Assembly (NCBI GenBank): GCA_036392795.1
Contig: DASVXH010000084.1
Span: forward strand, 1-28,230
DNA from: JARIHD01 sp036392795
Lineage (GTDB): Bacteria > Patescibacteriota > Saccharimonadia > Saccharimonadales > UBA4665
Length of the DNA: 28,230 nucleotides
Direction of reading: 5' to 3'
The notes below the pieces were generated by a model. The model saw only the letters and a program-made list of their open reading frames with translations, did no database searches and had not been told where the DNA came from. The position numbers and the translations under genes are program-made. The first letter of the stretch is position 1; each line of letters starts with the position of its first letter. This document shows, piece after piece, positions 7,884 to 15,456 of the stretch.

Positions 7884-8912
7884 TTAGCTACCGTGTGGTT
7901 CAGGATCAGTTTTCTTAAAATACTTTTTGTTTATGCCTGAGGCTATCGCGGCAGAACCAAGCAGCCCCAGGGTGGCAATAATTAAACTAACCGTAACACC
8001 GTATCCGGAGAAGTATTTAAACGATATGGTGATGATGGTCAGAACCAGGAAAAATGACCCATTTCCAAGCAACTGTTTGTTCTGCAAAATAATACTAAGG
8101 TAGAAGATACCAAATACCGCGGCTACCAGAACACCGAGCCACAATACCCCGCGGTCACTATAGCTTGCGACGTACATCGACATTAGGGCCAGAAACGCAG
8201 CAAAGGAATCAAACGAGTGATAGATTTCTTTTCGGTCAGGATTTATTTTGGCGACAATTCTTGTGGCGTATGCCAGTATGCCCGACGATATGATAAGGAT
8301 AATAGCCCAAACGTCCATTGGGGCACCCGAATCCTTCAAAAAACCAAAGAGCAGCGCAGGAAAAGCTGCGACAGCTAAAAGCACACCCATAAGTAAGATA
8401 AAATCACGCTTGACCAGCTTGTCGAAGCCAATATGAAGCCCGCCCAATACGGCCAAAGCAAAAGCAGCCGGGATAAAGTTTACCTCCTGAAAGCCACCCA
8501 CAATCTCATTGGTAATGATATAGCCACCCACAACTATCAACAACGAACCAGTCAGAAGGAGGGCGTTTGTTAGACCTGTGCGGATATCATTCTGAAAGGA
8601 ACTCTTTATCAGATAGTAGGCGCCTGCCCACAAACCCATACCGATAACGGCACTTAATAGTATATGCACAAAGGCACTACCGTCATTCCAGGACTGAATA
8701 ATTATCGACATTATCGTAGAAAACAAGACTATTCCGGCGATATAGAACATCACGTCAACCGCTGACAGTTTTTCGGTCTTGCCCTCCGGTTCAGAATTTT
8801 CGGCACGAGCTACCCCTGGCCGTGTTGCATAAGGTTTTAGGTCATCAGTTGTTAGGATTCCGGAATTTAATCCTTCCTGCAATTCTGCCAGTATTTCTTC
8901 TTTTGTTTTCAT
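7884..8912 (-). CDS. Polytopic membrane protein of unknown function (about 10 helices)
   Basis: The 342-residue protein has a charged cytoplasmic N-terminus of about 48 residues. That region includes a short helical KEEILAELQEGLNSGILT segment of the kind found at the start of DUF2157-like proteins. About ten consecutive hydrophobic segments follow from residue 50 to 330, and the tail is basic. No catalytic or transport motif is recognised. Its start overlaps the stop of the preceding gene by one base (TAATG), so the two are translationally coupled and may work together at the membrane. The next downstream feature is a tRNA on the other strand. Confidence 0.7.
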   Translation of the reverse strand: MKTKEEILAELQEGLNSGILTTDDLKPYATRPGVARAENSEPEGKTEKLSAVDVMFYIAGIVLFSTIMSIIIQSWNDGSAFVHILLSAVIGMGLWAGAYYLIKSSFQNDIRTGLTNALLLTGSLLIVVGGYIITNEIVGGFQEVNFIPAAFALAVLGGLHIGFDKLVKRDFILLMGVLLAVAAFPALLFGFLKDSGAPMDVWAIILIISSGILAYATRIVAKINPDRKEIYHSFDSFAAFLALMSMYVASYSDRGVLWLGVLVAAVFGIFYLSIILQNKQLLGNGSFFLVLTIITISFKYFSGYGVTVSLIIATLGLLGSAAIASGINKKYFKKTDPEPHGS

Positions 8913-9436
8913 TATTTAATCCAGCCCAAAAAGTTAATGTCGCGTAAGTAGTACGAATCACTGGTTACTAATTCTACTTTTTTCTTTTTTGCTCCGTTTT
9001 TGAGATACCAGCCGGATTTGTAACTTCCCCAGAATAAAAATCCACTATCACTATCTTCTTTTGCCAGGCTATAGCCGTCTGGCGATTTCGAGGAAGTATT
9101 TAACTGATATTGCTTGGCTTCTTCTAGGGTTAGACTTCTACTTGAGTTATCCCTGGTATTGTAAAGGCGAAGTGTCGACGTACTACCAGGACCACCCCGG
9201 CTTGACCGCAGTGCCGTGACATAGCCCGCACTATCGACGCCGAAATCGTTGTCACAGTAGTCGTAGCTAGTGCAAACCGAATAGATAAAATCGTATGTAG
9301 GCTTAGCAAACATTCTTGGCACATATACAACAATTGCCGCAAAAACAGCAATTCCGACTGGAATGGCAAAAAGAAGTATTAGATCTTTCAGATGGTTCGG
9401 TTGGGTTGGTTTTTTGGCGGTGGTTTGGTCTGGCAT
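8912..9436 (-). CDS. Anchored extracytoplasmic protein of unknown function
   Basis: This is a 174-residue protein with a short polar N-terminus, one membrane segment (about 18-41) and an outer domain of about 130 residues. The outer domain has two nearby cysteines (VCTSYDYC) that could form a disulfide, and is rich in Ser, Tyr and Asp. I do not recognise the domain. AAGGATT lies seven bases before the ATG, so this gene has an ordinary ribosome binding site. It is the first gene of a two-gene unit with the polytopic membrane protein, its stop sharing one base with the next start. Confidence 0.65.
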   Translation of the reverse strand: MPDQTTAKKPTQPNHLKDLILLFAIPVGIAVFAAIVVYVPRMFAKPTYDFIYSVCTSYDYCDNDFGVDSAGYVTALRSSRGGPGSTSTLRLYNTRDNSSRSLTLEEAKQYQLNTSSKSPDGYSLAKEDSDSGFLFWGSYKSGWYLKNGAKKKKVELVTSDSYYLRDINFLGWIK

Positions 9437-9454
9437 CTTTTAATCCTTACAAGA

Positions 9455-9463
9455 ATTGTAGCA
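9455..9463 (-). promoter_or_regulatory. Extended -10 promoter for the two-gene membrane unit
   Basis: The minus strand has TGc-TACAAT (hexamer 9460 to 9455), 18 nt before the ATG at 9436 and upstream of its AAGGATT ribosome binding site. It lies just beyond the terminator of the neighbouring operon, which fits a new transcription unit starting here. Confidence 0.5.
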
Positions 9464-9470
9464 TATGTTT

Positions 9471-9511
9471 TGCAACAAAAGCTCCCCTTGCGTGGCGGCG
9501 TGGGGAGCTTT
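9471..9511 (-). terminator. Rho-independent terminator of the FN3/cupredoxin/beta-helix operon
   Basis: A 10-bp perfect stem, AAAGCTCCCC (9478-9487) with GGGGAGCTTT (9502-9511), encloses a 14-nt loop. On the minus strand it ends in TTTTGTTGC. It lies about 85 nt after the beta-helix gene stop, so it ends that operon. Confidence 0.75.
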
Positions 9512-9596
9512 GTAACGATCGAGAGACTTATCTTGGTAGTCTTGGCACGCGATCCAGACTCAAGTTCAGTACTGTCTATCTAAAACTATGCTGGTG

Positions 9597-10841
9597 CTAG
9601 AAAGACAAAGCCTTGCCTGCTGCGGTCTGGTTACCGCTCTGGGTGCTTGGTGTTCGACCCGAGAAGGAGAGATAAGTGTAATCTCCAAAAATATTGTTAG
9701 TGAGCACAAATGGGTCTAAGAAGCGGGACTTGCTAGTTGTGGACAAGAACAAAGTGGCACAGTTGGTAATGTAGTTATGGTCGACGGTCCAGTTTTCGAA
9801 AATACCCGCGCTACTACCGGTTGGGTCATCGTAGACGCCGAATCCGTTCGTAACCACCGTTACAGAAGGAGCCGGGCTAGGACCAGCAGCATTAAAGTTC
9901 GTTCGACTTCCGTCCAAAAAGTTATTTCGAACCGTGACGTGGCTGGCGTGGAAGTTACCGTTAATGATGTCGGTATGGTCATCTTTGGATGAGTAAACGT
10001 CAGACATGTAGTTTCCTTCGATTACAACGCCCGTCCGCTCGCTTCGCTCGGTCTCAAAACCGACCAGGATGTTTGCGCCAAGTACGACGCTGCGACGGAG
10101 CTGGAATGGTACGTAGCTAAAGATACCAAAGTTCGAAGAACCGTTATACGATAACACTACCGGCTTTCCTGTGTTTGGATCTATTACCACCTTTCCATTT
10201 TCATCTGTCTTTTCCACATAGCGACTTCCGACCTTTATATTAGAGTCTTCGACTATGAAGAACGGCGCGTTATCGCGGGCAAAGATACCGGCACTACCCC
10301 CCGGAGTCGGGAAGTTTGGCTCACCCGCGAAAGAACAGTTGGTAAACTTGACCCATTTTCCAGTCAGGTTGCTTGAATCCCAATTACCAAGGGTTACCTG
10401 ACTGGTAAAGGACACCCTGTCTACCAAATACGGATCGCTTGCAGTACCAGATCCAGGAAAACCATTATTCTTAAAGAAAGAGGTATCATCAATTCCTGGG
10501 CCGCTCATCGTCCTAAGAAATCCAAGCTTGGCGCCGACGCTGGTTCTAGTAGGCCAGGTAGCCGGAGGGGTGGTTGGCGGAGGTGTAGTGGGCGGAGGCG
10601 TTGCTGGCGCTTGAAAAACGAGCGACTTAGTGCCGTCAGATTCAGTTACAACCTGGGCATTACCAGAAAGCGTGGCCGTACTGGGACTAATGCTTACATA
10701 GCTAGAGGCCGCTCTCGTCAATATCAGGGCATAAAGTATGATTGCAACCGTTACCACTGCCGCCAGCGCGACGACTTTGTTACGGCCGGAATGCTCTCCG
10801 GTCCAAAAAGAGTTTGCTGTTTGATCTTTTTTTAGTGTCAT
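9597..10841 (-). CDS. Membrane-anchored right-handed beta-helix (pectate-lyase-fold) surface protein
   Basis: The 414-residue protein has a basic cytoplasmic N-terminus, one membrane segment (about 22-44), a small beta-rich region (about 46-78) and a Pro/Thr linker of repeated PPPTT units (about 80-94). The large outer domain has the short, irregular beta-strand repeats of a parallel beta-helix: V-F-T-N-C-S-F, FFIVEDSNI, TGVVIEGNYMSDV, HVTVRNNFLDG, WTVDHNYITNC, FVLTNNIFGD. Such folds bind or cleave polysaccharides. No catalytic residues can be assigned. I chose the ATG at 10841 over the GTG at 10844 because TAGGAG then sits six bases upstream. That TAG is also the stop of the cupredoxin gene, so the two genes are coupled. 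Third gene of the operon. Confidence 0.8.
   Translation of the reverse strand: MTLKKDQTANSFWTGEHSGRNKVVALAAVVTVAIILYALILTRAASSYVSISPSTATLSGNAQVVTESDGTKSLVFQAPATPPPTTPPPTTPPATWPTRTSVGAKLGFLRTMSGPGIDDTSFFKNNGFPGSGTASDPYLVDRVSFTSQVTLGNWDSSNLTGKWVKFTNCSFAGEPNFPTPGGSAGIFARDNAPFFIVEDSNIKVGSRYVEKTDENGKVVIDPNTGKPVVLSYNGSSNFGIFSYVPFQLRRSVVLGANILVGFETERSERTGVVIEGNYMSDVYSSKDDHTDIINGNFHASHVTVRNNFLDGSRTNFNAAGPSPAPSVTVVTNGFGVYDDPTGSSAGIFENWTVDHNYITNCATLFLSTTSKSRFLDPFVLTNNIFGDYTYLSFSGRTPSTQSGNQTAAGKALSF
10562..10612 (-). repeat. Short GC-rich tandem repeat encoding the Pro/Thr linker
   Basis: Near-repeated units of the type GGCGGAGGTGT / GGCGGAGGCGT (plus-strand reading) encode PPPTTPPPTTPP between the anchor and the beta-helix domain. 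Such repeats can change in copy number by slippage, which would alter linker length. Confidence 0.55.
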
Positions 10842-10850
10842 CACTGGCTC

Positions 10851-11300
10851 CTATTCTACGATTACCGTGCCGTGGAATGAGGCAGGATTAAGTTGGTCAT
10901 GATAGTTAAAGGTACCTGAATCTTCAAATGTCTTGGTATATGCTTCGTCCTGCGCCAGTGGACCATCGCTGTTTAGACTAGGCAGCGAGTCGCCACTTGG
11001 AAACGGATCGGCTACAACATGATGAGACGCAGCACCCTTATTAACCCAGGTAATACTCTCACCTTTTTTGATACGAATTGTTTGGGGCGAAAAGCCGTCT
11101 GCTGTTATCGCTACGGTCGCATTGGCAACAGCCTGTGCGCTATCGCTGGTACTCTTTTGCATGATCACGAAGACCGATGCGGCGCCAACGAGCAAGACAG
11201 CGACAGCCAATGTAAGCCAGCGGCCGACACTCTTGCGTCGCTGGGGACGCGTATTAATAACGGGTACTCCGTCGGCTTGATGTAGGTTTGAAGTTTCCAT
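10851..11300 (-). CDS. Membrane-anchored cupredoxin-like protein lacking the type 1 copper Cys (copy 2)
   Basis: The 149-residue paralogue of the 5473-5910 product has the same plan: basic tail, membrane segment (about 28-47) and cupredoxin sandwich (60-149). Shared landmarks are DGFSPQTIRIKKGESITWVN, H93-H94 in the first ligand loop, ADPFPSGDSLPSL, and GTFNYHDQLNP. The copper Cys, second His and Met positions are D135, N138 and S141, so the type 1 site is lost here too. Y133-H134-D135 is conserved between the copies, leaving an His/Asp cluster that could bind another metal. A purine-rich GAGGGAG lies eight bases before the ATG. It follows the FN3 gene by 25 nt and its stop is part of the next gene's ribosome binding site. 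Confidence 0.85.
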   Translation of the reverse strand: METSNLHQADGVPVINTRPQRRKSVGRWLTLAVAVLLVGAASVFVIMQKSTSDSAQAVANATVAITADGFSPQTIRIKKGESITWVNKGAASHHVVADPFPSGDSLPSLNSDGPLAQDEAYTKTFEDSGTFNYHDQLNPASFHGTVIVE

Positions 11301-11325
11301 TAATATATCTCCCTCTCTTCTCGGA

Positions 11326-12942
11326 TTAGCGTCGCCGCAATGTTACGTTTTGCGTCGTGGTCTGGTCGGCAATAACCGTGAGGGTTACAACCTTACTATA
11401 CGAACCTTGGGCCTCGTAGCGAACTTTGTAGATACCGGCAGGCACATCAGTTATGAGGTAATTCCCATACACATCAGTGTCGTAGGTGCGTCGGGACCCT
11501 TCGACGGTTATGATCACGTGCGCGTGCTTTTCTCGGTTCGGCGTGTAAGTAACGCGACCCTTGATGCTGCCCTTGCCTTGGCCGGTAGGAGGCTGGGCTT
11601 GGGTTTGGGCGCTGACCGTTGTTGAATTCGGACTAACATTACCGGCTGCATCGCGGGCCGTTACGTAGTAGGCGTAAGATGTGGATGCCGCAAGACCAGT
11701 GTCGCCGAAGCTGGTTGTAGTAACGGTAGCAATTTTGCTGGCCGTACCACCGGCTACACTGCGGTAGACATCATAGGCCGCAACCGCAATATTATCGGTA
11801 CTGGTGTTCCAAGCAAGATTGATTTGAGTCGAGCTGACTGCTGTAGCAGTCAAACCGGCCGGCACGGTAGGTGCTTGCGTGTCTGGCGCTGCAGGTGTAG
11901 TCACTTTTGCTTCCGCCGATGAGGCCGACGTATTACCTGCGGCGTCAAATGCTGAGACAGTATAGCTGTAAGCCGTAGCAGGTAACACCGTTTGGTCAAC
12001 ATACTGAGCGCCAGAGGTTACTTTGGCGACTACCTGGCCGTTACGAGCCAACCAGTAACCAGTTACTCCGGTATTATCAGTACTGGCGCTCCATTTGATA
12101 GTAACTTTATTCGCGGCGTCAGCTGTCGCAGTAACGCCAGTAGGCACGCTTGGCGCCTGCACGTCACCATTCGAAACAGTAACCTGAATGGTATCGGTAT
12201 TGCTATTGCCAGCTGCGTCATACGCCTTGATCATGAGAACAGCCGATCCGTTAGATACCGTTCGAGAATCCCAGCCATACGAGTAAGGGGAGGTTGTCGA
12301 GGTAGACCTTAGCGTACCATTTATATAGAACTCAACCTTTGTTACACCAACGTTATCAGTGGCGTCAGCAGTGATAGTGGTTGTGCCCGATATACTCGCA
12401 CCGGCTGCAGGAGATTTAATGCTTATAGCAGGCACTTCGGTGTCGCCCGCGACCGCACAGTTGTCGCCCGTACCGGTTGGCACACAGGCCGTGTCGGATA
12501 CAAATAATACACGGCCCAGTTTGACGCCAGCTTCACGGCCGATCATCTTTATAGTGTGGTTGCCGGCAGAGAGGTTCTGCTCGATCTTCGTAGAAGTGCT
12601 GGAACCATTCTGGTAATCGACCCATGTCCAAACACCTGCCTGAAGATTGTTACTATCGCCCACCGTATAACAAGTATTACCGTCAACCTCCAATAAATAG
12701 GAATTGTTGGTGGCATCGGCAGCCATTATCCGACTCCAAATACGATAGTTGGCAGTCGTCTCGACGTTTATGGTTGCAGTCGCACTACCGTAATCCGTAG
12801 TGGGCACACTACACGCCGCAGCACTCGCCTGAGATGTAGTAAACGTAAAATAACCCGCCGCAACTAGTACAAGTGCGGCAAAAACTGTGACCAAGCGCTT
12901 TAGAGACCACCGGTCGACTACTGTCATAGAGAGACGATTCAT
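11326..12942 (-). CDS. Secreted multidomain surface protein: CBM-like, Ig-like, two FN3 and a carboxypeptidase-regulatory domain (copy 2)
   Basis: The 538-residue paralogue of the 5931-7562 product has the same domain order. A signal peptide ends near SQASAA (about 37-42). A CBM-like jelly roll (about 43-160) has WVDYQNG, GVKLGR and four Cys in matching places. An Ig-like domain (about 170-260), two FN3 domains (about 265-350 and 357-445) and a carboxypeptidase-regulatory-like end (about 455-538) follow. The FN3 linkers differ most. It is probably secreted and binds glycans or a partner cell; no enzyme motif is visible. AAGG lies eight bases before the ATG. It heads a three-gene operon with the cupredoxin-like and beta-helix proteins, closed by the terminator near 9500. 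Confidence 0.82.
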   Translation of the reverse strand: MNRLSMTVVDRWSLKRLVTVFAALVLVAAGYFTFTTSQASAAACSVPTTDYGSATATINVETTANYRIWSRIMAADATNNSYLLEVDGNTCYTVGDSNNLQAGVWTWVDYQNGSSTSTKIEQNLSAGNHTIKMIGREAGVKLGRVLFVSDTACVPTGTGDNCAVAGDTEVPAISIKSPAAGASISGTTTITADATDNVGVTKVEFYINGTLRSTSTTSPYSYGWDSRTVSNGSAVLMIKAYDAAGNSNTDTIQVTVSNGDVQAPSVPTGVTATADAANKVTIKWSASTDNTGVTGYWLARNGQVVAKVTSGAQYVDQTVLPATAYSYTVSAFDAAGNTSASSAEAKVTTPAAPDTQAPTVPAGLTATAVSSTQINLAWNTSTDNIAVAAYDVYRSVAGGTASKIATVTTTSFGDTGLAASTSYAYYVTARDAAGNVSPNSTTVSAQTQAQPPTGQGKGSIKGRVTYTPNREKHAHVIITVEGSRRTYDTDVYGNYLITDVPAGIYKVRYEAQGSYSKVVTLTVIADQTTTQNVTLRRR

Positions 12943-13103
12943 TCTTTTTACCTTAATTTTAGCTTGATGATTTGGTAATAATCTAAGAATGCCACACGTA
13001 AAATAAAAATGCTAGTGCTTTTCAAAGCCGTGTCCGAGGAATATTCATATTTATGCACAGCCCTGCATAACATCAACTGTAGACGGCTATCCGGCACTTC
13101 ATT

Positions 13104-13116
13104 TATTATAGTGCTA
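13104..13116 (+). promoter_or_regulatory. -10 promoter element placing the start of the four-helix membrane protein
   Basis: TATTAT (13104-13109) is followed by seven bases and ATG (13117). This leaderless-type spacing supports that ATG over the ATG at 13009, whose frame would read through the promoter. Confidence 0.45.
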
Positions 13117-13785
13117 ATGCGTCGTTATTCTCTTATAACACTGCTTTTGGTTCCCTCTCTTTTTAGCGGCAGTGTTGCCGTTTTTTTAAGTGCCGCCACC
13201 CTTTTGTCAACAAACTGGATTTATTCGACGCCGGGCGGCGGCATGCATGACTATTTGTTTGGACAGTATGGTCTAACTACTATCTTCCAACATTCCAGCA
13301 ATGCTCTTGCGGCCATCAACGGCGTATTCAGCAGTCCGCTGGCCTACAATGTGGCGGTCGTTATTTTTGCGCTTTTCATCGGTTTGCTTATCTATGTTCT
13401 ACTAGAAAGCATCGACCATATCACCAGCAAAGCCAACACGGTCATGAGAGAAGTTGAATATATTAACGACCCAGGACTAAAACACCAAATGAAAGTAGAG
13501 ACAGAACTACGCGCTGGCCTACGGGTTGCCGCCTTGGTAGTGTGGGTAGTGTATTTTATATTTTTTGCTCGTGTACTTTTGCCGTTTTGCATCCTGCTTG
13601 GTCGTATTGATGCCAATAATCTGGGGACACTACAAGGCATCGGGGGTCTTTTGGGATCTTTTGTTCTACTGCTAATCTCCCTCCATATACATACAATTTG
13701 CATGCGGGTACTCGTGCTGCGCCCTCGGCTCTTTGGCCAAACGGATGCCTTGGTAAGTCGCGGCGGCCACGAGGAAGAAGTATAA
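13117..13785 (+). CDS. Four-helix membrane protein of unknown function
   Basis: Starting at 13117 the protein has 222 residues with four hydrophobic segments (about 4-30, 77-98, 134-157 and 168-192). A charged cytoplasmic-type loop (about 100-130) contains an amphipathic helix, and the C-terminus is basic then acidic. The frame is open back to 13009, but that extension has no membrane-protein character and spans the promoter element. I recognise no family. Its stop abuts the stop of the convergent Nudix gene with no bases between, so transcription may overlap. Confidence 0.65.
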   Translation: MRRYSLITLLLVPSLFSGSVAVFLSAATLLSTNWIYSTPGGGMHDYLFGQYGLTTIFQHSSNALAAINGVFSSPLAYNVAVVIFALFIGLLIYVLLESIDHITSKANTVMREVEYINDPGLKHQMKVETELRAGLRVAALVVWVVYFIFFARVLLPFCILLGRIDANNLGTLQGIGGLLGSFVLLLISLHIHTICMRVLVLRPRLFGQTDALVSRGGHEEEV

Positions 13786-14358
13786 CTACATTTCCAGCTG
13801 CGGCAGCACAAGACCAAGAAGTACACCCACGCTTCGCCATTCCTGCATTTCGCCGGCGCTAATAGCTTGCCGTATTTCCCCCGGAGATAGATACGCCACT
13901 TCGATATCTTCTCCTTGTTCAAGCTGCTGTCCGTCATCGCTTTCCCGATACTCGTCTACCAGGAAATAGTACAGATCCCACTCAACCGTGGCACCGGCGT
14001 TGGCTTTTGCAATCAACCGGGGATTACCAACGATCAGCCCCGTTTCCTCGCGCGCTTCTTTTATAGCAGCTTCAGCGGCGGCGGCGACCATGTCCTGCCC
14101 GCCTGCCAAAAGCTTGTGGTAATCGCCCAACGTGTCGCGCACCTTGCCGCCGGGCAATCTTAGATCAATACCACCCGTCTCACCTCTGTGCTCTTTTGTT
14201 AGTAAAATCTTTTTATCTGGCGAGACTATAATTAGTCTGGTACCCGGTGGACGGCGATAGCGCTCAAAAACCCTACCGTCGGGCTGTTTTGTGTGGATAA
14301 TTTCGCCGATTTTACCACTAAATGCAACTTCTTCGTCTAGAGAATGTATTTTGTCCAT
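13786..14358 (-). CDS. Nudix hydrolase
   Basis: The protein has 190 residues from the ATG at 14358. It has the Nudix fold order, with LRLPGGK (67-72) and the helix end K100-E-A-R-E-E-T-G-L108, matching REUxEExGU with Lys for the first Arg. About 20 extra residues lie between the GG of the loop and the helix, so the Nudix box is longer than standard, or the standard Glu is Ala92. Nudix enzymes split nucleoside diphosphates linked to another group. The N-terminal strand pattern (GRVFERYRRPPGTRLIIV) is most like ADP-sugar pyrophosphatases, but the substrate is inferred. An upstream ATG at 14391 exists, but the -10 box lies between the two. It is divergent from the 14381 gene. Confidence 0.8.
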   Translation of the reverse strand: MDKIHSLDEEVAFSGKIGEIIHTKQPDGRVFERYRRPPGTRLIIVSPDKKILLTKEHRGETGGIDLRLPGGKVRDTLGDYHKLLAGGQDMVAAAAEAAIKEAREETGLIVGNPRLIAKANAGATVEWDLYYFLVDEYRESDDGQQLEQGEDIEVAYLSPGEIRQAISAGEMQEWRSVGVLLGLVLPQLEM

Positions 14359-14368
14359 AATATGGTAA

Positions 14369-14376
14369 AGTATACT
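14369..14376. promoter_or_regulatory. Palindromic AGTATACT shared by two divergent promoters
   Basis: The 8-bp palindrome gives TATACT on both strands. On the minus strand it lies ten bases before the Nudix ATG at 14358. On the plus strand it lies four bases before the ATG at 14381. Either promoter would produce a leaderless or nearly leaderless mRNA, and the two polymerases would compete for one site. Confidence 0.5.
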
Positions 14377-14380
14377 CTTA

Positions 14381-15334
14381 ATGTCCGGCAATCCAAAAGA
14401 GTTATTCCCGAATCCAGACCAGCCTGAGGCTAACAGGCCGACCCTAACTCCAGAGGAAGAATGTCTGGCAGCATTATTCGATATGGTCGACGTAGTAGAC
14501 CTGCCAGAGGGACATTGGCCATGCAGTGAATTCTTTGCAGCTACACATGGACAGCCTGCACCTCAAGATTTGACGACAAATATACACATTAGTAGAACTA
14601 CCGGGAGCAGTGGGGAAAAGCGACTCTTCCCTGCAGCCGCCGATGTGGCTGCGTACATGTTTATAGGATTTCATTCAAATACAAATCCTCGGGGCCTCTA
14701 TAACATTGACTTTGTGCGCACCAGAGAGGGCATTCGGGCCTACTCAAAAGAATGGATTAGGGCGGGCAATGAGCGTGTACCCCAATATGTCGATACACTT
14801 TCCCAAGCACATCTATCTGCTCTCACCGCAGACGCCCGAAAAATTACGCAAACAATAATCGCCACAGACGAGGAACGACTAAAGCTTGGGCCGCTTGTTG
14901 AAGAGGCCGGACCAGATGGTTTACGGAGGTTTCATGTTGGCGACATCCTGAGCGTTATTTCGGGATGGCAAGTGTCCGGCCGGGACCTTGCTGGTACCCG
15001 CGACCTTGTAGCGTATATGGCGGGTGAACTCCCTTTCAGCCTTCAAATCGGTCGGTTTGCACAAGAGTGCAAGCCTTACCTAAAAATGCAGTTCGACGAA
15101 AAGCTGGCAGCTTTCTATGAGCCTCCGGCGGAAATAATGGCAGACCGCCCCAGTGTATACCGCTGGCTCGGCGGAGTGGCGCAACAACTCGACGGACCCT
15201 TTTTTACCGTTCAGCCGCTCCCTGAAGGATGGCATGCACGGCTCGATATTATGACAGAGATGGAGCTTGACTTGGGGGGTGAATTCATGGAAAACGTCAC
15301 TCGGTTTGACATACGAAAGCCTGACGAGGCATAG
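14381..15334 (+). CDS. Hypothetical soluble protein
   Basis: The 317-residue protein has no signal peptide or membrane segment and an acidic, mixed helical composition. I do not recognise a domain. Visible landmarks are an N-terminal Pro/Glu-rich stretch, a CxxF-type WPCSEFF near residue 47, an aromatic segment around VAAYMFIGFHSN, and a C-terminal beta-rich part containing MTEMELDLGG. It has its own promoter back to back with a Nudix gene and is followed by a strong hairpin (15347-15379). The four-base gap between the -10 box and the ATG is short, so the true start may be slightly downstream. Confidence 0.6.
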   Translation: MSGNPKELFPNPDQPEANRPTLTPEEECLAALFDMVDVVDLPEGHWPCSEFFAATHGQPAPQDLTTNIHISRTTGSSGEKRLFPAAADVAAYMFIGFHSNTNPRGLYNIDFVRTREGIRAYSKEWIRAGNERVPQYVDTLSQAHLSALTADARKITQTIIATDEERLKLGPLVEEAGPDGLRRFHVGDILSVISGWQVSGRDLAGTRDLVAYMAGELPFSLQIGRFAQECKPYLKMQFDEKLAAFYEPPAEIMADRPSVYRWLGGVAQQLDGPFFTVQPLPEGWHARLDIMTEMELDLGGEFMENVTRFDIRKPDEA

Positions 15335-15346
15335 AAATCGACCCAA

Positions 15347-15379
15347 GGGGTGACTGCAAGGTCACGCTTGCATCTCCCC
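15347..15379. other. Strong intergenic stem-loop without a T run
   Basis: GGGG-T-GA-c-TGCAAG pairs with CTTGCA-TC-T-CCCC around a six-base loop: 12 base pairs with one mismatch and one bulged base. It sits 12 bases after the stop at 15334. No U tract follows on either strand, so it may be an mRNA 3'-end stabiliser, an atypical terminator or a structured RNA. Confidence 0.5.
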
Positions 15380-15418
15380 CGACAATCAAAGTAAAAAACA
15401 GCTACTGCAATCTCTAAC

Positions 15419-15447
15419 TTGTTATGCTAATACAGAAGTCGCATAAT
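15419..15447 (+). promoter_or_regulatory. Promoter of the cysteine-rich secreted protein
   Basis: TTGTTA (15419-15424), 17-base spacer, CATAAT (15442-15447), then nine bases to the ATG at 15457. An upstream in-frame ATG at 15424 lies within the promoter, so the later start is preferred. Confidence 0.5.
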
Positions 15448-15456
15448 AATATCAAC

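Noticed and set aside
13392..13937. A 181-codon minus-strand frame across the ends of the four-helix membrane gene and the Nudix gene
   Set aside because: It overlaps two better-supported genes and has a Ser/Arg/Pro-rich, shadow-like composition.
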